A stretch of DNA of 64,000 nt from Tyto alba (lineage: Eukaryota; Chordata; Aves; Strigiformes; Tytonidae), in the NCBI RefSeq assembly GCF_018691265.1, contig NW_024881330.1, positions 14,755,386 through 14,819,385 on the forward strand. The letters are read 5' to 3'. The notes beneath the pieces are model-generated. The model saw nothing but the letters and a program-made list of their open reading frames with translations. It made no database searches and was not told the origin of the DNA. Made by a program: the position numbers and the translations under genes. Below, piece by piece: positions 50,984 to 64,000 of this stretch (within the stretch, counting starts at the first letter, position 1; every line of letters begins with the position of its first letter).

Positions 50984-52479
50984 GTATGTATTGCTGTGTT
51001 CAGACAAACTGCAATTTAATTGGAAATGATACATTTCATAGCTTAATTGTTAACTTTGCATCTTTTTTTACTAAAATACAAAATTTGATTGCAGAGATAA
51101 TTTGAATACCTTTGTCACATTGAAGAGGGAAAGAATTAATTAAAATCTGGATTGCCAATCAAGTTGAGAACACAATATGGAAATCCCCACTAAACAGCAG
51201 GCAAGTAACGGTGCTCAAACTGTGGTAGAGACTAATGTATCTTGCAAATGAAAATGCCATCTCCAATCTGTAACATAATGATATGCACAGATTTCTCCCT
51301 GCCCCCATTCCCACTCTTTTTGCTTGTCTAAAGTGCACACTGTAATGCATTATTAAGCTAAATTCTGACCCAGTTTCTTAATTATCTGTAAACTACAGGG
51401 AACTTGTAGCAGAATATTAACTAAGGCAAGAAATGTAAGACAGAAGAATCGATTATGGCATTAGAGAGAATCATTAGCATTTTACTAAGAAAATCCTTAA
51501 CATTTTAATATTTAACCTAGCCTAACATGTAGAATTTATATTTTAAAGCAGTACAAACTATACACCAACCAAGCCACCAAAACAACCCTGGAAAAAAAAG
51601 AAAAAGGGAAAAGAAAACAGAATTATTTGGGGAAGCATTCCTGGATTCACAAAATCAAAAACTTGCAGCATACTAACAGATTTCTGGGACAGCAGGATTT
51701 TTTCCAACTGTTCTTAGTGAATGCCATTGACAGGTGTTACAATCTCATATAAAATTATGTGCTGAACATTTATTTTAGATGAACTGTAGAATATAATCTG
51801 CTATGGGTAATATATGTGTACCAAAATTTTTGGGGGTGTAATTGGGATAAACAACTGTCATACTAAATGACAATTTGAAAGAATCCTCCAAACAATTTTG
51901 TGCCTGGTTAGTATCAAGTTAGCAGCTGCAGTTTTATACTTCCCTGCACTGCTGCATATTAGTGGAATATGAGAAGTTATGGTGAAAAATCAACCACAGA
52001 TAAACTATATCAGAAACAAAGAACACACGGACTTCTACCTACAAAGCTTCAGGTATTTGTGATTCTGAAGACTTGCTGTATCTCTGATGTAAAAGTGTCC
52101 GAGTGAGTTAAAAACATACTGCAAGAGCAACGTATTTAGTGAGAACAATTTTTAATATAAAACATATTTCAAAATTATTTGAGGAAAAAATACCTTCCAC
52201 ACCCCATAACTGAAGGATTTGTGGTATGCTCATATAGAAAGTCAAGCTTGAAGTGTAAAATTTAGACAGTAATGAAAGTCTGCAATACATATTTATAATT
52301 TGTGGACAAGGATGTATTTATTCAGTTCAAAGATCAAAGAAAACCCATGCGGTCCATTTACCATTGAGTTGAGTCGTCACCTAACTCTGCAGAAGATGGA
52401 ATTTGTATATACATTTTTAAAAAAGATTTGTTTCATGAATTCATCAATGAAGAAATCCTACTGTTTGAAAAAGACCGAG

Positions 52480-53512
52480 TCAGTTAAATACAATGTTTTA
52501 TTAGTAATAGTGTCAAATGCAATTCATGTGGCAAGTCTGTAGTTTGCAAAACATTTGATGATTGGAAAGTGCTAACAAGCTTAAGTACAGTGCTTCAATT
52601 TGAAGTGTACTTTCTCTACTGGAGCATTTGGATGTACCATTTCTAACACTGAATTTCCTACTTCAACCCACCAAATACTCTTCTAGGAATAAAGATGCCC
52701 AAAATTTCTGCAAAGTGATGAACAGCAAGGCTGAGACCCCTTTCCTTTGGAGATAAGGAAAAAACCCCAAATCAACATTTTATACTTGAGCACCTAAACC
52801 AGTGCGTAGGTATCTAACCAAAAAGCCTGATTTTCAAAAGCAGATTCTGTAAAAGTACCGGACACTTTCCCATTTGCAGGATTTTTCTTTCTAGACTAAT
52901 TCACGTATATGGTCAGGCCCAAACATGCATACCAGAGTATCCTCTACAGAGAAGAGACACCTTTTTTTTCATGCATTTGCAGTTCATTTGTGTTTGATTG
53001 CAATCGAGCCAGCATTTAGTCAGCTGTCCCTCGGCCCAAGGAGAGAGGAACTGTGATAGCACATGCTCCTGGGACAAAGCTGGACACCAGGAGGATGTTT
53101 ACCAACGTAAATACATCATGCAAACCATCTGTGACATCCTGACCCCACAGTGTTTGGTTCTTTCATCTCCTGAAGTGCTTTGATCCAGTGGTGGACTGTG
53201 AGGAAATCTGCACAACCTCTTAGGTGGAAAACCATTCTCATCAATGCAGACACGGCTGGGCAGACAACCTAAAGGTCTTAACCTTGTCTCCATCAAGCAA
53301 AGAAAAGTCCTTAGTGAAAATATGCTGGTATCTATTGTTCTCTTCTTAGCATAATCACCAATGCTATTATTATTAAATGAAAGAGAGCCCCCCTCCCCTA
53401 AAAGCAAAATGATCTATTTAGACACAGCAACGTTCTGCCTCCTTCTGTCATGCCACTCCATGGTCGTTGCTATTTCTCTCACAAAACTGTCCAGTAAGAG
53501 TTTTTTCACTTC
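52480..53512 (-). other. DEPTOR: DEPTOR 3'UTR (approximate extent)
   Basis: Sequence downstream of the DEPTOR stop codon on the minus strand. The first AATAAA on this strand after the stop is at 52,502-52,497, which would give a 3'UTR of about 1 kb. Another lies at 52,322-52,317. The true end cannot be set from sequence alone. Confidence 0.6.
52497..52502 (-). terminator. DEPTOR: Candidate DEPTOR polyadenylation signal
   Basis: AATAAA on the minus strand, about 1.0 kb past the stop codon, with a T-rich stretch (gtctttttc) downstream. A second AATAAA at 52,322-52,317 is an alternative. Confidence 0.4.
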
Positions 53513-53641
53513 TCAGGACTCTATTTCTTCCATCACTTCCATCACGATTGTTCGAGGTCCGGTCAGGATGAGGTTGCTCACTGTCCTGTAATCCACGTGG
53601 AGAACATTGAGGCCATTGACAGATACAACAAATTGGCAAAC
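53513..53641 (-). CDS. DEPTOR: DEPTOR last coding exon: C-terminal part of the PDZ domain
   Basis: On the minus strand ctcctcag is followed by 42 codons and TGA. The peptide reads V-C-Q-F-V-V-S-V, then NGLNVLHVDYRTVSNLILTG, and ends PRTIVMEVMEEIES. It is almost identical to the end of mammalian DEPTOR, the DEP-domain mTOR-interacting protein. DEPTOR has two N-terminal DEP domains and this C-terminal PDZ domain. The PDZ domain contacts mTOR, and the protein restrains mTORC1 and mTORC2 in the cytoplasm. The exon starts in phase 0. The last residues differ slightly from the mammalian ending I recall (L-E-C). Upstream exons, including the first half of the PDZ domain, lie beyond the window. Confidence 0.96.
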   Translation of the reverse strand, partial: VCQFVVSVNGLNVLHVDYRTVSNLILTGPRTIVMEVMEEIES

Positions 53642-56600
53642 CTGAGGAGAAAAGCGAGCAGTAATTAGACTTTTTTTGTAAGGTTATTTACACAGATGTA
53701 CTATCAACTCCTGGGCAAGCAAAACCTCCAGAACTCTTCACACCATCTCATTCAGCACTCATAAGAAGAGCACATTTCTTAGAACTAATCTGGCAAGTTA
53801 ATTCTGGGGAAGATTTTTTGAAATATCACTGGAACTTTCAAATCCACTGAATTTTGAAGTCCTACATCAATAATTTTTCTTGTAGCTGTGATATTTTTCT
53901 TATAAATATTATATTTTCTGATATCAATGTTGCTTTGCAAACAATATGGGACAGACCGCTCTGGCTATTGCAAAGAGTCTGTTATCCTTAGTTTGTCTTA
54001 AACACTTTCATAGAAACCATTCTAGACAGCTCTTGGTAATCATGGTGAAAATATGCATCATGTTTCCAGGCTCAGGGCAAGGTCTGGATGGTGACTTCAC
54101 TAGATTCAGTGCCAAAACCTCCACCAGTACAACATGAACCCAGAGGTTCCAAATTCTAGGAAATAATATCATGGAAGATGAAGGCAGTACTAGGATGGAT
54201 TAAAATGTCACTGCCATTTTCAGGAGTTATTCCTACACATATTTAGTTCTTTTTACTTTTTATGTGAACAGTTTTGGGTTTTCTTCAGCAAGTAGATTAA
54301 CTCTCATTAATTAATTTCAAATATGCTAATATTTTGTTTTCAAAAACCATAACAAATTCAAACTTTGAAAGTCTCGTGTCATCAGAGGCTGTTTTCTGCC
54401 CAAAAATTCTTTATAAACATATTCTGACCAACATCACTGTCTATCTTAAAAGAGTTAATCGGAGAAAAAGTCACATCAACATTAAAAAAGAGGAGGAAAA
54501 GAAAGATAACAATACTGATTCCTCAAAAACATTAATCCTTCTCTGTATCTAATCATAATATTACAGTACTTGGTAGAAAAGCCAAAAATGTGTAGTGTCT
54601 AGATCTGTGCTTTTAATGATAAAAACATGGAGCCTAAAGCAACAATAATATCATCCTGATGTTTCAATGAAAACAATACATTCGCTAGAAGGTTATTTTA
54701 CTCTTAAGTCATCTTGAGTCTGTAAGAAAAAAACTATGAAGCAAGTATCACTATAAATTTTAATGCTTTATTTTGTATTTTTTACCTTTCCTATTTAAGC
54801 AGAAACACAACACAGAAATGTATGCAGGAGAGGTGGGAAGCAGCTCTGGTGCCTTCCAATGCTATCTCTAAAACAGATTTTCTTGAAAGCCAGATCATTT
54901 AACTTCTGTGCATTTAACTTCTACCCTCTCAAGTAAAATGTGTGGTGAAACTCAATTCATATTTGTGCAAAATGTACAGAATGTAGCCATCGATGTTACA
55001 TTTAAGGAAAATTATAGAGGGAGCAAAGCCAATCCAAAAATGTAACATTTCATCAAAAATGCCACCGATGATTTCAATCTCTGCTCCTTAGAGCCTTTGC
55101 ACAGGAAGAGCAGCAGCAGCAGCCTCTGAAGGGAGGGCAGACCTCTCCCTTGCACCTGACCCTTTACCCTCGGAACTCCTCTGCGGAGCTGAAAATCCTG
55201 GAAGTCAGCCTTACTTGTAGCCTAAATGATCATCAAAGTATGGCAATCAGCAATATTGCGTAGCCAACTCCATGGCAGTATGGATGTATCTTTCCCATAC
55301 ATTCATATGCTACATTTAAGCTGCAAGTAGCATTGGGAAAATGGTTCGGTGTTTGGATACAGACAAAGTCTTCTGAATTTTAAGGAATTTGGTTGAAAAG
55401 GTAACCCATCATCCTCTGCAGTGTGCCTCAATAAGTATTTAAGAGACGTCTATTTAGATTAAAATGCGGGTTACTGCAGTACAGTATCTATAGGTCTCTT
55501 AACTTCAGCAGTATTTCCTAACACTTTCTATGGCTTTCCAAGATTGTATCAAATTTTACTGAATTACAGCTCTGGCTCCAGAATAATATTTGGGTTGATT
55601 TAAAACAGACCTGCAGAAATAACATTGTCTCTTCTGGCTTAATGCAATTTTTGGAAGTTGAATGTCTGATGTTTGTTTTACTGCTGCATATTCTCAGACT
55701 TCTCGAGTTACTGGAATCCCAATGCATGGGACTCGTGTTTGGCCAGGGACAGGCGTGCAAGCATCTGATGGATAAATCTGCATGCTGGATCATGTCAGGG
55801 GCATTCAGGGGCCTCCGGGGAACATCCCTGGCAGAGGAAGAGACTTTCCAGACTGGCCAGCCACTCGCACCAGGGTTGCAATGGTGTAAACGTGGATGGT
55901 ACAGCCAAAGAGTGAATTTCTTACACAAAAGACAAGCGTTGACACGTCTGTTCTCCATGTGTTTGGTTTAATGTGTGCCCTTGGCGGTATTATTAATCAG
56001 CAATGTGTATGGGCTGAGAACAGTCCCCTTCGTGCCATCCTTTGCACTGGATCCAAATGGCTTATTAGTTTCACCTTTTCCAGTGGATAGGATTAGACGC
56101 AAGAAGTCCACCCAAACCAGATTACTAGAGAAGTGTAGAGAGGAGGACAAGGCACAGAAGAGTGTACTTCTGTCCTAAAATTTCAATAAAAGGAACAGGA
56201 GATAATAAAAAAGAGCCAGTCACCCTGAGGGCAAAAGCTCTCTCCATGGCTGCCACTTGGCCAGTGCCCCCTTGGGCTGAGTTTCTGCAAATTCCAGATC
56301 CGGCTCCCTCCAGGATGAAGAAATGTGGAGCCATTTGCTGTGGCCTCCACTCCTGACAAGGGGAGAGAGGACTGCACAGTCCTGAGCCCTTGGGTATGCT
56401 GAGTGCCCTCAACTCACCCAGTTTTCTTCTCCCCACCCCAGTTTTCCATCCAGCGTTGCAGCCCGTAAGGGGAAATGAAATGCAGTGCTGCTTCGTGCAT
56501 TTTGGCCATCATCAGTCCTGCCCCAAAAAGGTCCACATCACGTGTTGCTCTCTTGGTGGCGTTACAAAACAAGTGAGAGCAAGCGAGTACCCACAAACCA

Positions 56601-57529
56601 GCCCTGACTGAGCATACCAACCCACGTATTATTATCTCAGGAATTTTCTTAAGGAGACTAGTTTACAAAATCATGATGATTTAATATTACATTTATAAAA
56701 ACACATTTCAACAAGCTGTAAGTGCTCAGCTCATAGCTACAGCTGTTGAGGGCTTTGTAACTATAAACATGTAAAATTGCTCTGCTGGTTTCCACACATC
56801 AGTAACTATAATAGATAATAAACTACAGTTAAAAGAGCCTCAAAGAGCCTTTTATTGCTCATTTCCTCATAGCTCTCCAAGGAGCCTGACAGGAGATAAG
56901 CATCCATTTTTATCCCTCAGACTTCAAGAAATGACAAAGCCCAGAATAAATTCCAACCATTTTGTTGGTCAGGATGTGGCGATCTAAAAACCACAGAAAC
57001 AATAACAGCTAAATAAAGTAACACTGAAATTAAATGACTCCCTTAATTTCAAATATTTAAATGTAATAGTATTTAACATTTATTGTTAATATTTCAATTT
57101 CCCACCTTGGCATACAGCATCCCACAGAAGTAGGGATAGCAGAAAAGACACCTCTGTTTTTCTGTGGTTTTTCACTGGCACGTATAGATGGTTTAACCCA
57201 ATCCAGGTGTTCCCAGGAAAAGGAAAACTTCAACTTTAGGCTTATGTTTCAACAGAAAGGATCTGGGAACCTATCGCTTAAAGAAGTTATCAAAGATTTG
57301 TCATGCCATTTCTCATCAAACTGAAGATGGCGAGAAGAGGAATCATAATTAGTTACCATAACATTTAATGGCCAAAATCAGGATTGTGCTATATTTGGAT
57401 CTGTACAGCCCTTCCTCCCCCTCACTGGTTATTGCTCCTCCCTCCATGGCAAGCTTTGGCTGCCGGCCCCTCCTTGGTCTTGCCAAGCTGCCCTGGAGAT
57501 GTACATCCACACCCCTTGATTTTCCTGCT

Positions 57530-57690
57530 GGGAGAATTGGAATTGTCCTCCGGCCAGCCCAAAGCCGTGCTCCCTCGCCGGGGCTGCCTGCGCCGGGGCT
57601 GGACGGCTGAGCCGGCGTGGATCGGCAGCCGCGGCCAGAATGGCTGCGGGATGCTCCCGGAGACACCAGAGACCGGCTGCAGGCATGGGC
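57530..57690. promoter_or_regulatory. GC- and CpG-rich patch inside DEPTOR intron
   Basis: A block with repeated ccgg, cgcc and gccggcg motifs in an otherwise AT-rich intron. It may be an intronic regulatory element or the decayed remains of a GC-rich repeat. No exon is supported. Confidence 0.3.
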
Positions 57691-57923
57691 ATGGCGTTGC
57701 ACAACTTCCTTAAAGCAAATTATTGAACCAAAACATCGCATACCTGTCACTAATTCTTAGCGTTCTGCGTCGGGTTGACCTTCATATTTATGAACGCTGC
57801 AGGAATATTATTTGAGGATAGGCAGTTAGCCTAGATCCTCAGATATTCAGATGTTTGTGCCATTGGCTTTAGTTACTTGTCCCTGTGGAGCCAGGCCTTG
57901 CTTGCTGGACTTTTTTCAATTTG

Positions 57924-57925
57924 TT

Positions 57926-57977
<52 letters not shown>

Positions 57978-57979
57978 TT
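57924..57979. repeat. (TTTC)n microsatellite, about 14 units
   Basis: A near-perfect tetranucleotide repeat on the plus strand (GAAA on the DEPTOR strand), followed shortly by a T run at about 58,003-58,022. Confidence 0.97.
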
Positions 57980-59407
57980 TTCTAAAATCCTTTAAAAATT
58001 TCCTTTTTTTTTTTTTTTTTTTCTAGGCACACTTTTTTGAAGGGTGCTGTGAAAGATCACGAAGAGCTGGAAATTCCCACCACAGAATTTGGCTGAAGTG
58101 ATGATTGCAAAGTTCTTTGGGACAGCCCTAAAAATGTATTTAAATTTACAGATGCAGTGAGTACAACTGCTCATCACTGGTCACGGAGCAAGTAACAGCC
58201 ACGCAGAGTCAACAGATAATAAATCTCAAAACAGTAGGATAAGACCATGATTACACAGTCACTTTAATTTGACATAAATTTTTTAAAAAAAGCTTGAAAT
58301 GAAGAGGAACACAAATGCCTACTCCAGCATACACGAGGCAGCGTGGCTGGGGGTGGCTGAGGGACTGCCCTTCTCCAGAGCAGCAAATGTGTGCACCCCA
58401 TTTCAGTGGCCATGGGATAAGGCTCTAATTCTCAATGGATTTATTATCTGCATTTTGGTGTCAGGATGAGTGTCCAGAATCCACTCTGCTTTTTTTTTTT
58501 TTCCGCTAACTTCTCTTTAAGAAAGAGTATAAACACTATTACAAATATAAAAAGAATAGGTACTAAAGAAATCAATGTTGTCAAATACAATGTTGGCTTG
58601 AAATTCTTTAATACAAAGCTAGATTATGCAATGACACATTAAACACAGTGGCAAAAATACTGTTTTTCAGAAGTACTGATATTTTTTTCCAATTATCTGG
58701 GCAGTAATGGGACCATTCAAGGTCTAAGACTGCACAGCACAAAGTCTCTACCAGCACACTTGAGTTTTTCTCCTCTGACAGCACTAAGGTCAACCAAACA
58801 GCAAGGTTTTTACAGGCTGTTTGACACTAATAGCTGCTCTGGCATCAGTGTAAAAAGATGCTGAAAACATTGTCACCAATTCATTTCTATTGCAGGTGAG
58901 AATATTACTGTACATGTGGCAACTGCATGAAGGAAAGTCTTAAAAAACACTGGAGAGAGAGGGTGAAATCCATCTTTGCACTCATCTTTCACTCCAGAGC
59001 TGCCAGAATTTCACCCCTGGACTCTGTGCAGATCTGAAACAGATTTCTAGCAGCTGGCAGCTCAAACCAGGGCCACATCCTGCTGCAAAGCAGATCCCTT
59101 TGAAACCAAGGTACTTCAAAAGTTATTAGCACACTGCCAGAAACATGCAGTTGTTGGGAAATCTGTGTGTGAATCAGGGCTGGCTCACTCTTCCACCATG
59201 AGACAGACTGGATTTAACCCTTTGCTCTGTTCATAATTTATACACACACTGATTTACATATAGTTATCAGATATTTTAGGACATGCTTCCTTGACTATTA
59301 TTTCTTATTATTATCTGTTGTGACACCAAAGTCAAGCAGATGATTTTTACTTTAAGACCAGCCATTCCCAAAATACATGGGAAAATATATATGTTTCTTT
59401 TTGTGTT

Positions 59408-59439
59408 TTTTTTTTTTTGTTGTTTTTTTTTTTTTTTTT
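59408..59439. repeat. Interrupted poly-T tract
   Basis: T-rich run broken by gttg, within the DEPTOR intron. Low complexity. Confidence 0.85.
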
Positions 59440-60256
59440 AAATCTTATTAGCATCAAATAGAAATTATGAATTCAGGCAAAAGTAGGAGCTATTCTCAAC
59501 CCTGGAAAGTTCTTCAGCAATTTTCCTAAGAATTAAAATAAAAGCTTCTAAATATAACTTCTTTCAGAGCTGTCTAAGGAAAAGTGTATTTTGACAGTTT
59601 TGCAGAATAAAATTGATAGCAGAATTGACAATATAGCTATTTAAAAAGAAAAGAATAGTACAATGTTAGTGGTTTTGCTTCTTGCTAATGAAAATTAAAA
59701 TGAAATCCATTACAGAAACAGCCTGCTTACCCTTCTGTTCTAGAGATACCCTCAATAATTATAAATACATGCTTTTTTCATGTCCTACTAATCCTACAGG
59801 AACAAGGATCACCTGGCCAGTTTGAGCAGTTCAAGCTTATAACTGTTTCATTATGGTATTCTGAAACTCACTGTGATCTTCCAGAGGAAAGGTTCTTCAC
59901 GCATGATTACCAACACCATCGATTTTCTATGTGTAATCTGCATGAGAGACCTGCAAGATCCTGATTTCTATTAAGTATCAGGCCATGTTGTCAGTAAGAA
60001 CCCTTCCTTACAGGTACTGATGCAAACTGGGGCTGAAGGATTAACATTTTGCGATTGTCAGTGACCTGGAGATGTCTGAAGTAGAATACTCAACAAATCA
60101 AGCTCTTCACACTTTCATAGATCCTTTTAAAAACTCTGGGCTGGTTCTAACATAGAAAACTTACTGCTTGATTCCTGTAGTATGGGCACAGCTCTCACCT
60201 GTGAAGGTTACTGAACTGCTGAAACTGAGAAAGACAAAGCAAAGAAAAAAAAAAAA

Positions 60257-60271
60257 TATATATATATATAT
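60257..60271. repeat. Short (AT)n after poly-A
   Basis: An A-rich run running into tatatatatatata. Small simple repeat. Confidence 0.85.
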
Positions 60272-61839
60272 TCTTTACCATCACTTGTTTAAAAAGGCGA
60301 AATATCTGCTTTGGCTTTTCTTGTCTTGCTGACAGATTTCAGCAAAATTTGGCGAAGGTTTAGGTGCTACAAGAATGTAACATCTGAATCACAACTTTCC
60401 AGCCTTCAGCAAGGAGGAAGGGGACATCCAAGCTTCTAACATTTTAAAGGAAGAGTTATGTTTCCAATGGGATTTCCCCGCCTCACATTCCCCTTGCTCC
60501 TCTGGGGGTGCTGGGAACCGCTGCTCCCATTCCCGCCTCCCGAGCACTGCTGCACTCTCAAGCAAACAGACATAAATCAAGACATCATTTTTAAAATCTA
60601 ATTTAAATATGAAATATGAAGGAGCTGAGAAATGAGTGAAAGTACACACCTACTCCCATCCAAGACTGTTATTTTGTCACTGAGGAACAAAAAATTACAC
60701 TGTTTCTACTTTTTATTGCAGTTGCCATTTAAAAATGAGCTATTTACAAGAAGGTAACCATGCAGATTTGCCCTGACAGTTGTTATGTCTCTTGAACAAA
60801 TCTTCCAAGCTCGTTACCACATCATCACATTCTACTTCACACACCACACCATGGGTTTGTACACAAAACCCTTAGTGACAACACCAGCAAATGAGGTTTC
60901 CCTCTCCTTAGGGTGTAAAGAACTAATCTTACTTTTAAAAGAAACATGTTAAAAACAGGTTTGTTTATTAAAAGCTGGAGTAGTAACCTGATCTGGGATG
61001 CCACAACCCTTTCTGCTGGCAGAAGGGAATACCCTCGGTGTGAATTGCCAGGGACTCTGTAGATCTGGATATCAAACTTCTTCCAAAGGGGAGGAGGGTT
61101 CGAAGCAGGACTTGGTGCCTGCAATCCCAAGAGGTGCTCCTGTCCCTTTGTGCTGGCTCCAGGGAGCAATGCACCACAGGCAGGCACTGCTCCCTTTTAA
61201 TCTTGTGCCAGCAGAAATAAATAAATGAAAGGACTGTCTCCAGGCAAAATAAGTTCCCTGATGCTCTTGAGATGGTTGGAGGCAGGAGGCAATTGATACG
61301 TATCTGGTTGGGGGCAAAGGGAAAGAGGGAGATGAAAAGGAGCTGGAGATAGCATCAACTTTTGTCGCAGCAGCTTGCACTTAGATCAGCAAACTGCAGC
61401 TTAAATTTTCAGATAACTTAAAGTCTCAGCAAAATCAATGGCAAGATGGATGTTAGGGCAGAAGGAACAAGCACAGAGAAATCTGGGGCAGGAGAGCAAC
61501 AATGGAGGAGAGAGGACACAGTGCTCAGCTTCTTCTTTTATACTCTTACACACTCAGCCTGCATTTACACTTGTACATGGGCTCTTCTATTTTAATAGAA
61601 AACCTATAGCCATAAAGTAGAGGAATCCACATGCTCAGCAAAGAGCCCAGGCCACTGAGATGCTGAACATGCTGCCACAGGAGAGCCTAAGACCCAAGAC
61701 TAACCTAAAGAAAAGCAAATACAGACAGAACTGAAGTATGTGCTTCCACTCTGCTAAGCTTTACACTGTCACGCTGGAATGAGGAAAAGAGATGAAAATC
61801 AGAGGTCCTAAAAGCTGTGTTTCCAGTTAGATTTTTATC

Positions 61840-61840
61840 T

Positions 61841-61877
<37 letters not shown>
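61840..61877. repeat. T8 followed by A30
   Basis: A run of eight T joins directly to thirty A. The junction is self-complementary and the long A run is likely length-variable. Confidence 0.95.
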
Positions 61878-61879
<2 letters not shown>

Positions 61880-64000
61880 ATTTATGCTATCTTGCTGGGA
61901 TTCGTAAATCAAAGCTGGAACCTAACAATTCAAAACCTACTGCATGTCACTGGAAGGTTAAAAAATCATGCAATGTCCTTTTCTACATAATTGAGGTTAC
62001 TGGATGAAATGGAATAAATTGCAGCTGTGTGTTCAGCTCTGCAAATATCTCTAGCAAATGTGTAATTGGCTGTAGAGTGGGTGGTGTGGGAGTAGGCAAG
62101 TATCCAGGTCTTGCATAAACACGGGATTTTCTCTCTAAAGGGACACATTTCTTGTTCAATCTTTACACCAGCGTTCAGCTGGCCCACTGTCCCATCAGCA
62201 GGCTAGAAACTAGGTTCCAGCAGAGCATGGTACAAGGCACAGCAGAGAAAACCAGCTCCATTTACAGAATTACAAACATAAGCATGTAATTCTGGCTCTC
62301 CATCTCGGTCTGTGGCTGCAGTCTAGTATGGATGGATTGCCTAAGCAAGGCTGCATTACATATTTTCATTACATACATTCATTACATACTTCTTTTTTTG
62401 TTTTTAAAAGAGAGGCTGAATTTTTTATAATACGCCAAATACATTAGTCTCTAACTGAAAAAAAAAAATAAACAACATAATATAAAAACTACATAATATA
62501 AAAATCAAAAATAGATACATCTAATAATTCACCTAATAGAAAATTAAATCATAGATTCTCAAAGGGCATCATCACTGGTTCAGATAGTGTCTGTGTCCTT
62601 CCCTCCATACTGATGGGAATTAATGTGAATTTAAGTCTTTTTTCACTGGGAATATAATGAAACCATTGCTGTGCAAACTCCACAAATAGAGTGGACAAAT
62701 TAGGGGAGAAAACAGCTGACCTAATAGCCCATGAGAACAACTCTTGTTTTGGGATGGGCAGCCTTGGGTCTGCTCTCAAGTCTCTTCTCTGCGACGGCAG
62801 TTTCCCCAGTGGATTGACCGAGTGGTCAGACAAACACCAACACAGCAAATGGGAATTACATAAGTAAATTAAAGCTATCTGTAGATACCTGGAGGGTAAT
62901 AACATAAGGACTTAATACCCTGAAATGCAAACCTTCCATGAATACAGAATACAGAAATATAGGTCACTGCTTCTTACGGCCCTAATTGGGAATTGGTGTG
63001 TAAAATGACTGACTTAATCAGAGTTCCAGCAGGAAATACCCACAGGTAAAGCCAAGTTGGACTGGACCACATCAGGAAAGCAAACCAGGATGCTTAACTT
63101 TATAAGCGTTTCTGTTGTATACCGCAATTTGATACCTACCACAGAACAGCTCTGAAAACGTTAAATAACTTGAATGACTAAAGGTGGCTCTGGGTGAAAT
63201 ACTACATCAGTAGCAGAAGAACATGGAGTCATAGCTTGGAAATAATACCTTTTTATGCTTGGGTTGACCATTTAGTGGGTTTTTTTTCATGGTATATCTA
63301 TACCTAAACTCGAGTTGCTAAAAGAAAAACACACATCATGAATAAAGAATTTTAAAACTATATATATCAGTTTACCTACAAGATCAAATATAATTAGACT
63401 AAACTAACTAAATGTAGTTTGGTTAGGGCCTATATTAGTTAAAAATAGTCCCTAAACCAGCCCAAACAAGGGAGTTACAAGGACAGTCCAATCTATGCAG
63501 GGCACCCTTAGCACCCTCTGGTATCAAGACTGTAACGAGCAGGAAGGGTCTGCGCCATTTGAGACAAGCAGCTGCTCTCTGCTTGCACAGACAAAAGTGC
63601 AATTGTTTTTCCATGTGTTTGACTAGCTAAACAGAGCCTTGGCTTTAATGCAACATGTTTCCCAAATCATTCACTAATATCATGAAAAGAAGCCAGCTTG
63701 TGTCTTGAGCAGCAACAAGAAAAGACACAGAGAAGTGCGGGGAAGGGTCTGTAAAGCAAGCAGCCAGGGAGCAGCAGCACCCCCAAAGTGCTCAGGGCAG
63801 AGAGCTGTGACAGCCACAATGCTGTAAACCCAACAGCATCTGAGGATCCCTTCAAGGCTTCAAGTGAAATGCATATTGCAACTAAACCTAATGATACAAA
63901 ATGCTTTTCATGCTCAAATGAGAGCAAAAGCAATTCAAAATGCCAGCATTTTGCTGGACTGGCCTCTAATTTGATGTCTTTTTTATAGACACTTAGGATA

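Larger units (their letters stand above)
53642..64000 (-). other. DEPTOR: DEPTOR last intron (partial, over 10.3 kb)
   Basis: Phase-0 intron upstream of the last DEPTOR exon. I searched the minus strand for the preceding PDZ exon with its G-W-G-F-V-V-R-G signature and found nothing. Contents: a TTTC microsatellite, several homopolymer runs, a short AT repeat at 60,257-60,271, three small direct repeats of cattacat at 62,354-62,386 and a GC-rich patch at about 57,530-57,690. Otherwise it is AT-rich intronic DNA without supported genes. Confidence 0.8.

Noticed and set aside
55518..55971. Open frames of 146 and 109 codons on opposite strands in the DEPTOR intron
   Set aside because: Checked against the expected DEPTOR exons; no PDZ or DEP motif and no splice context. 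Treated as chance.

Overview
This is vertebrate nuclear DNA, almost certainly from a bird. It is mostly AT-rich non-coding sequence with short exons bounded by GT-AG splice sites. It carries two copies of the CR1 LINE typical of bird genomes and an LTR of a family common in birds. I recognise two protein-coding genes by translation, both on the minus strand and in tandem: the 5' part of COL14A1 (collagen XIV alpha-1, undulin) and the 3' end of DEPTOR (inhibitor of mTOR). This neighbour order is the one known from other vertebrates.

Layout. 1-18,888: a long COL14A1 intron with a broken CR1 copy (about 3,396-4,700) and a solo LTR (14,230-14,932). 18,889-29,315: four COL14A1 exons, read right to left: an exon with part of the 5'UTR, the start codon and the signal peptide (29,194-29,315); two exons that together make the first fibronectin type III domain (23,401-23,517 and 22,158-22,301); and a charged linker exon (18,889-18,975). 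The von Willebrand A exons that should follow are not in the window. A splice acceptor at the 5' edge of the start-codon exon implies a further non-coding first exon upstream, most likely in the CpG island at about 31,930-33,555. 33,556-52,480: intergenic or COL14A1 upstream DNA with a second CR1 copy (37,425-38,545), a long ATT microsatellite, a small CpG-rich patch (43,860-44,110), a 20-bp perfect hairpin, a possible 225-bp LTR, and exon-like segments on the plus strand that I cannot identify. 52,480-53,641: DEPTOR 3'UTR and last coding exon (end of the PDZ domain). 53,642-64,000: the last DEPTOR intron, with no further exon seen.

COL14A1 makes a secreted fibril-associated collagen of the extracellular matrix. 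DEPTOR makes a cytoplasmic mTOR-binding protein. Nothing in the sequence suggests that they act in one pathway; the link is positional. The least explained signal is a set of plus-strand exon-like segments (40,871-40,960, 46,136-46,170, 47,522-47,612, 50,896-50,983) whose splice sites and reading-frame phases fit together. They could be an unannotated gene or chance pseudo-exons.
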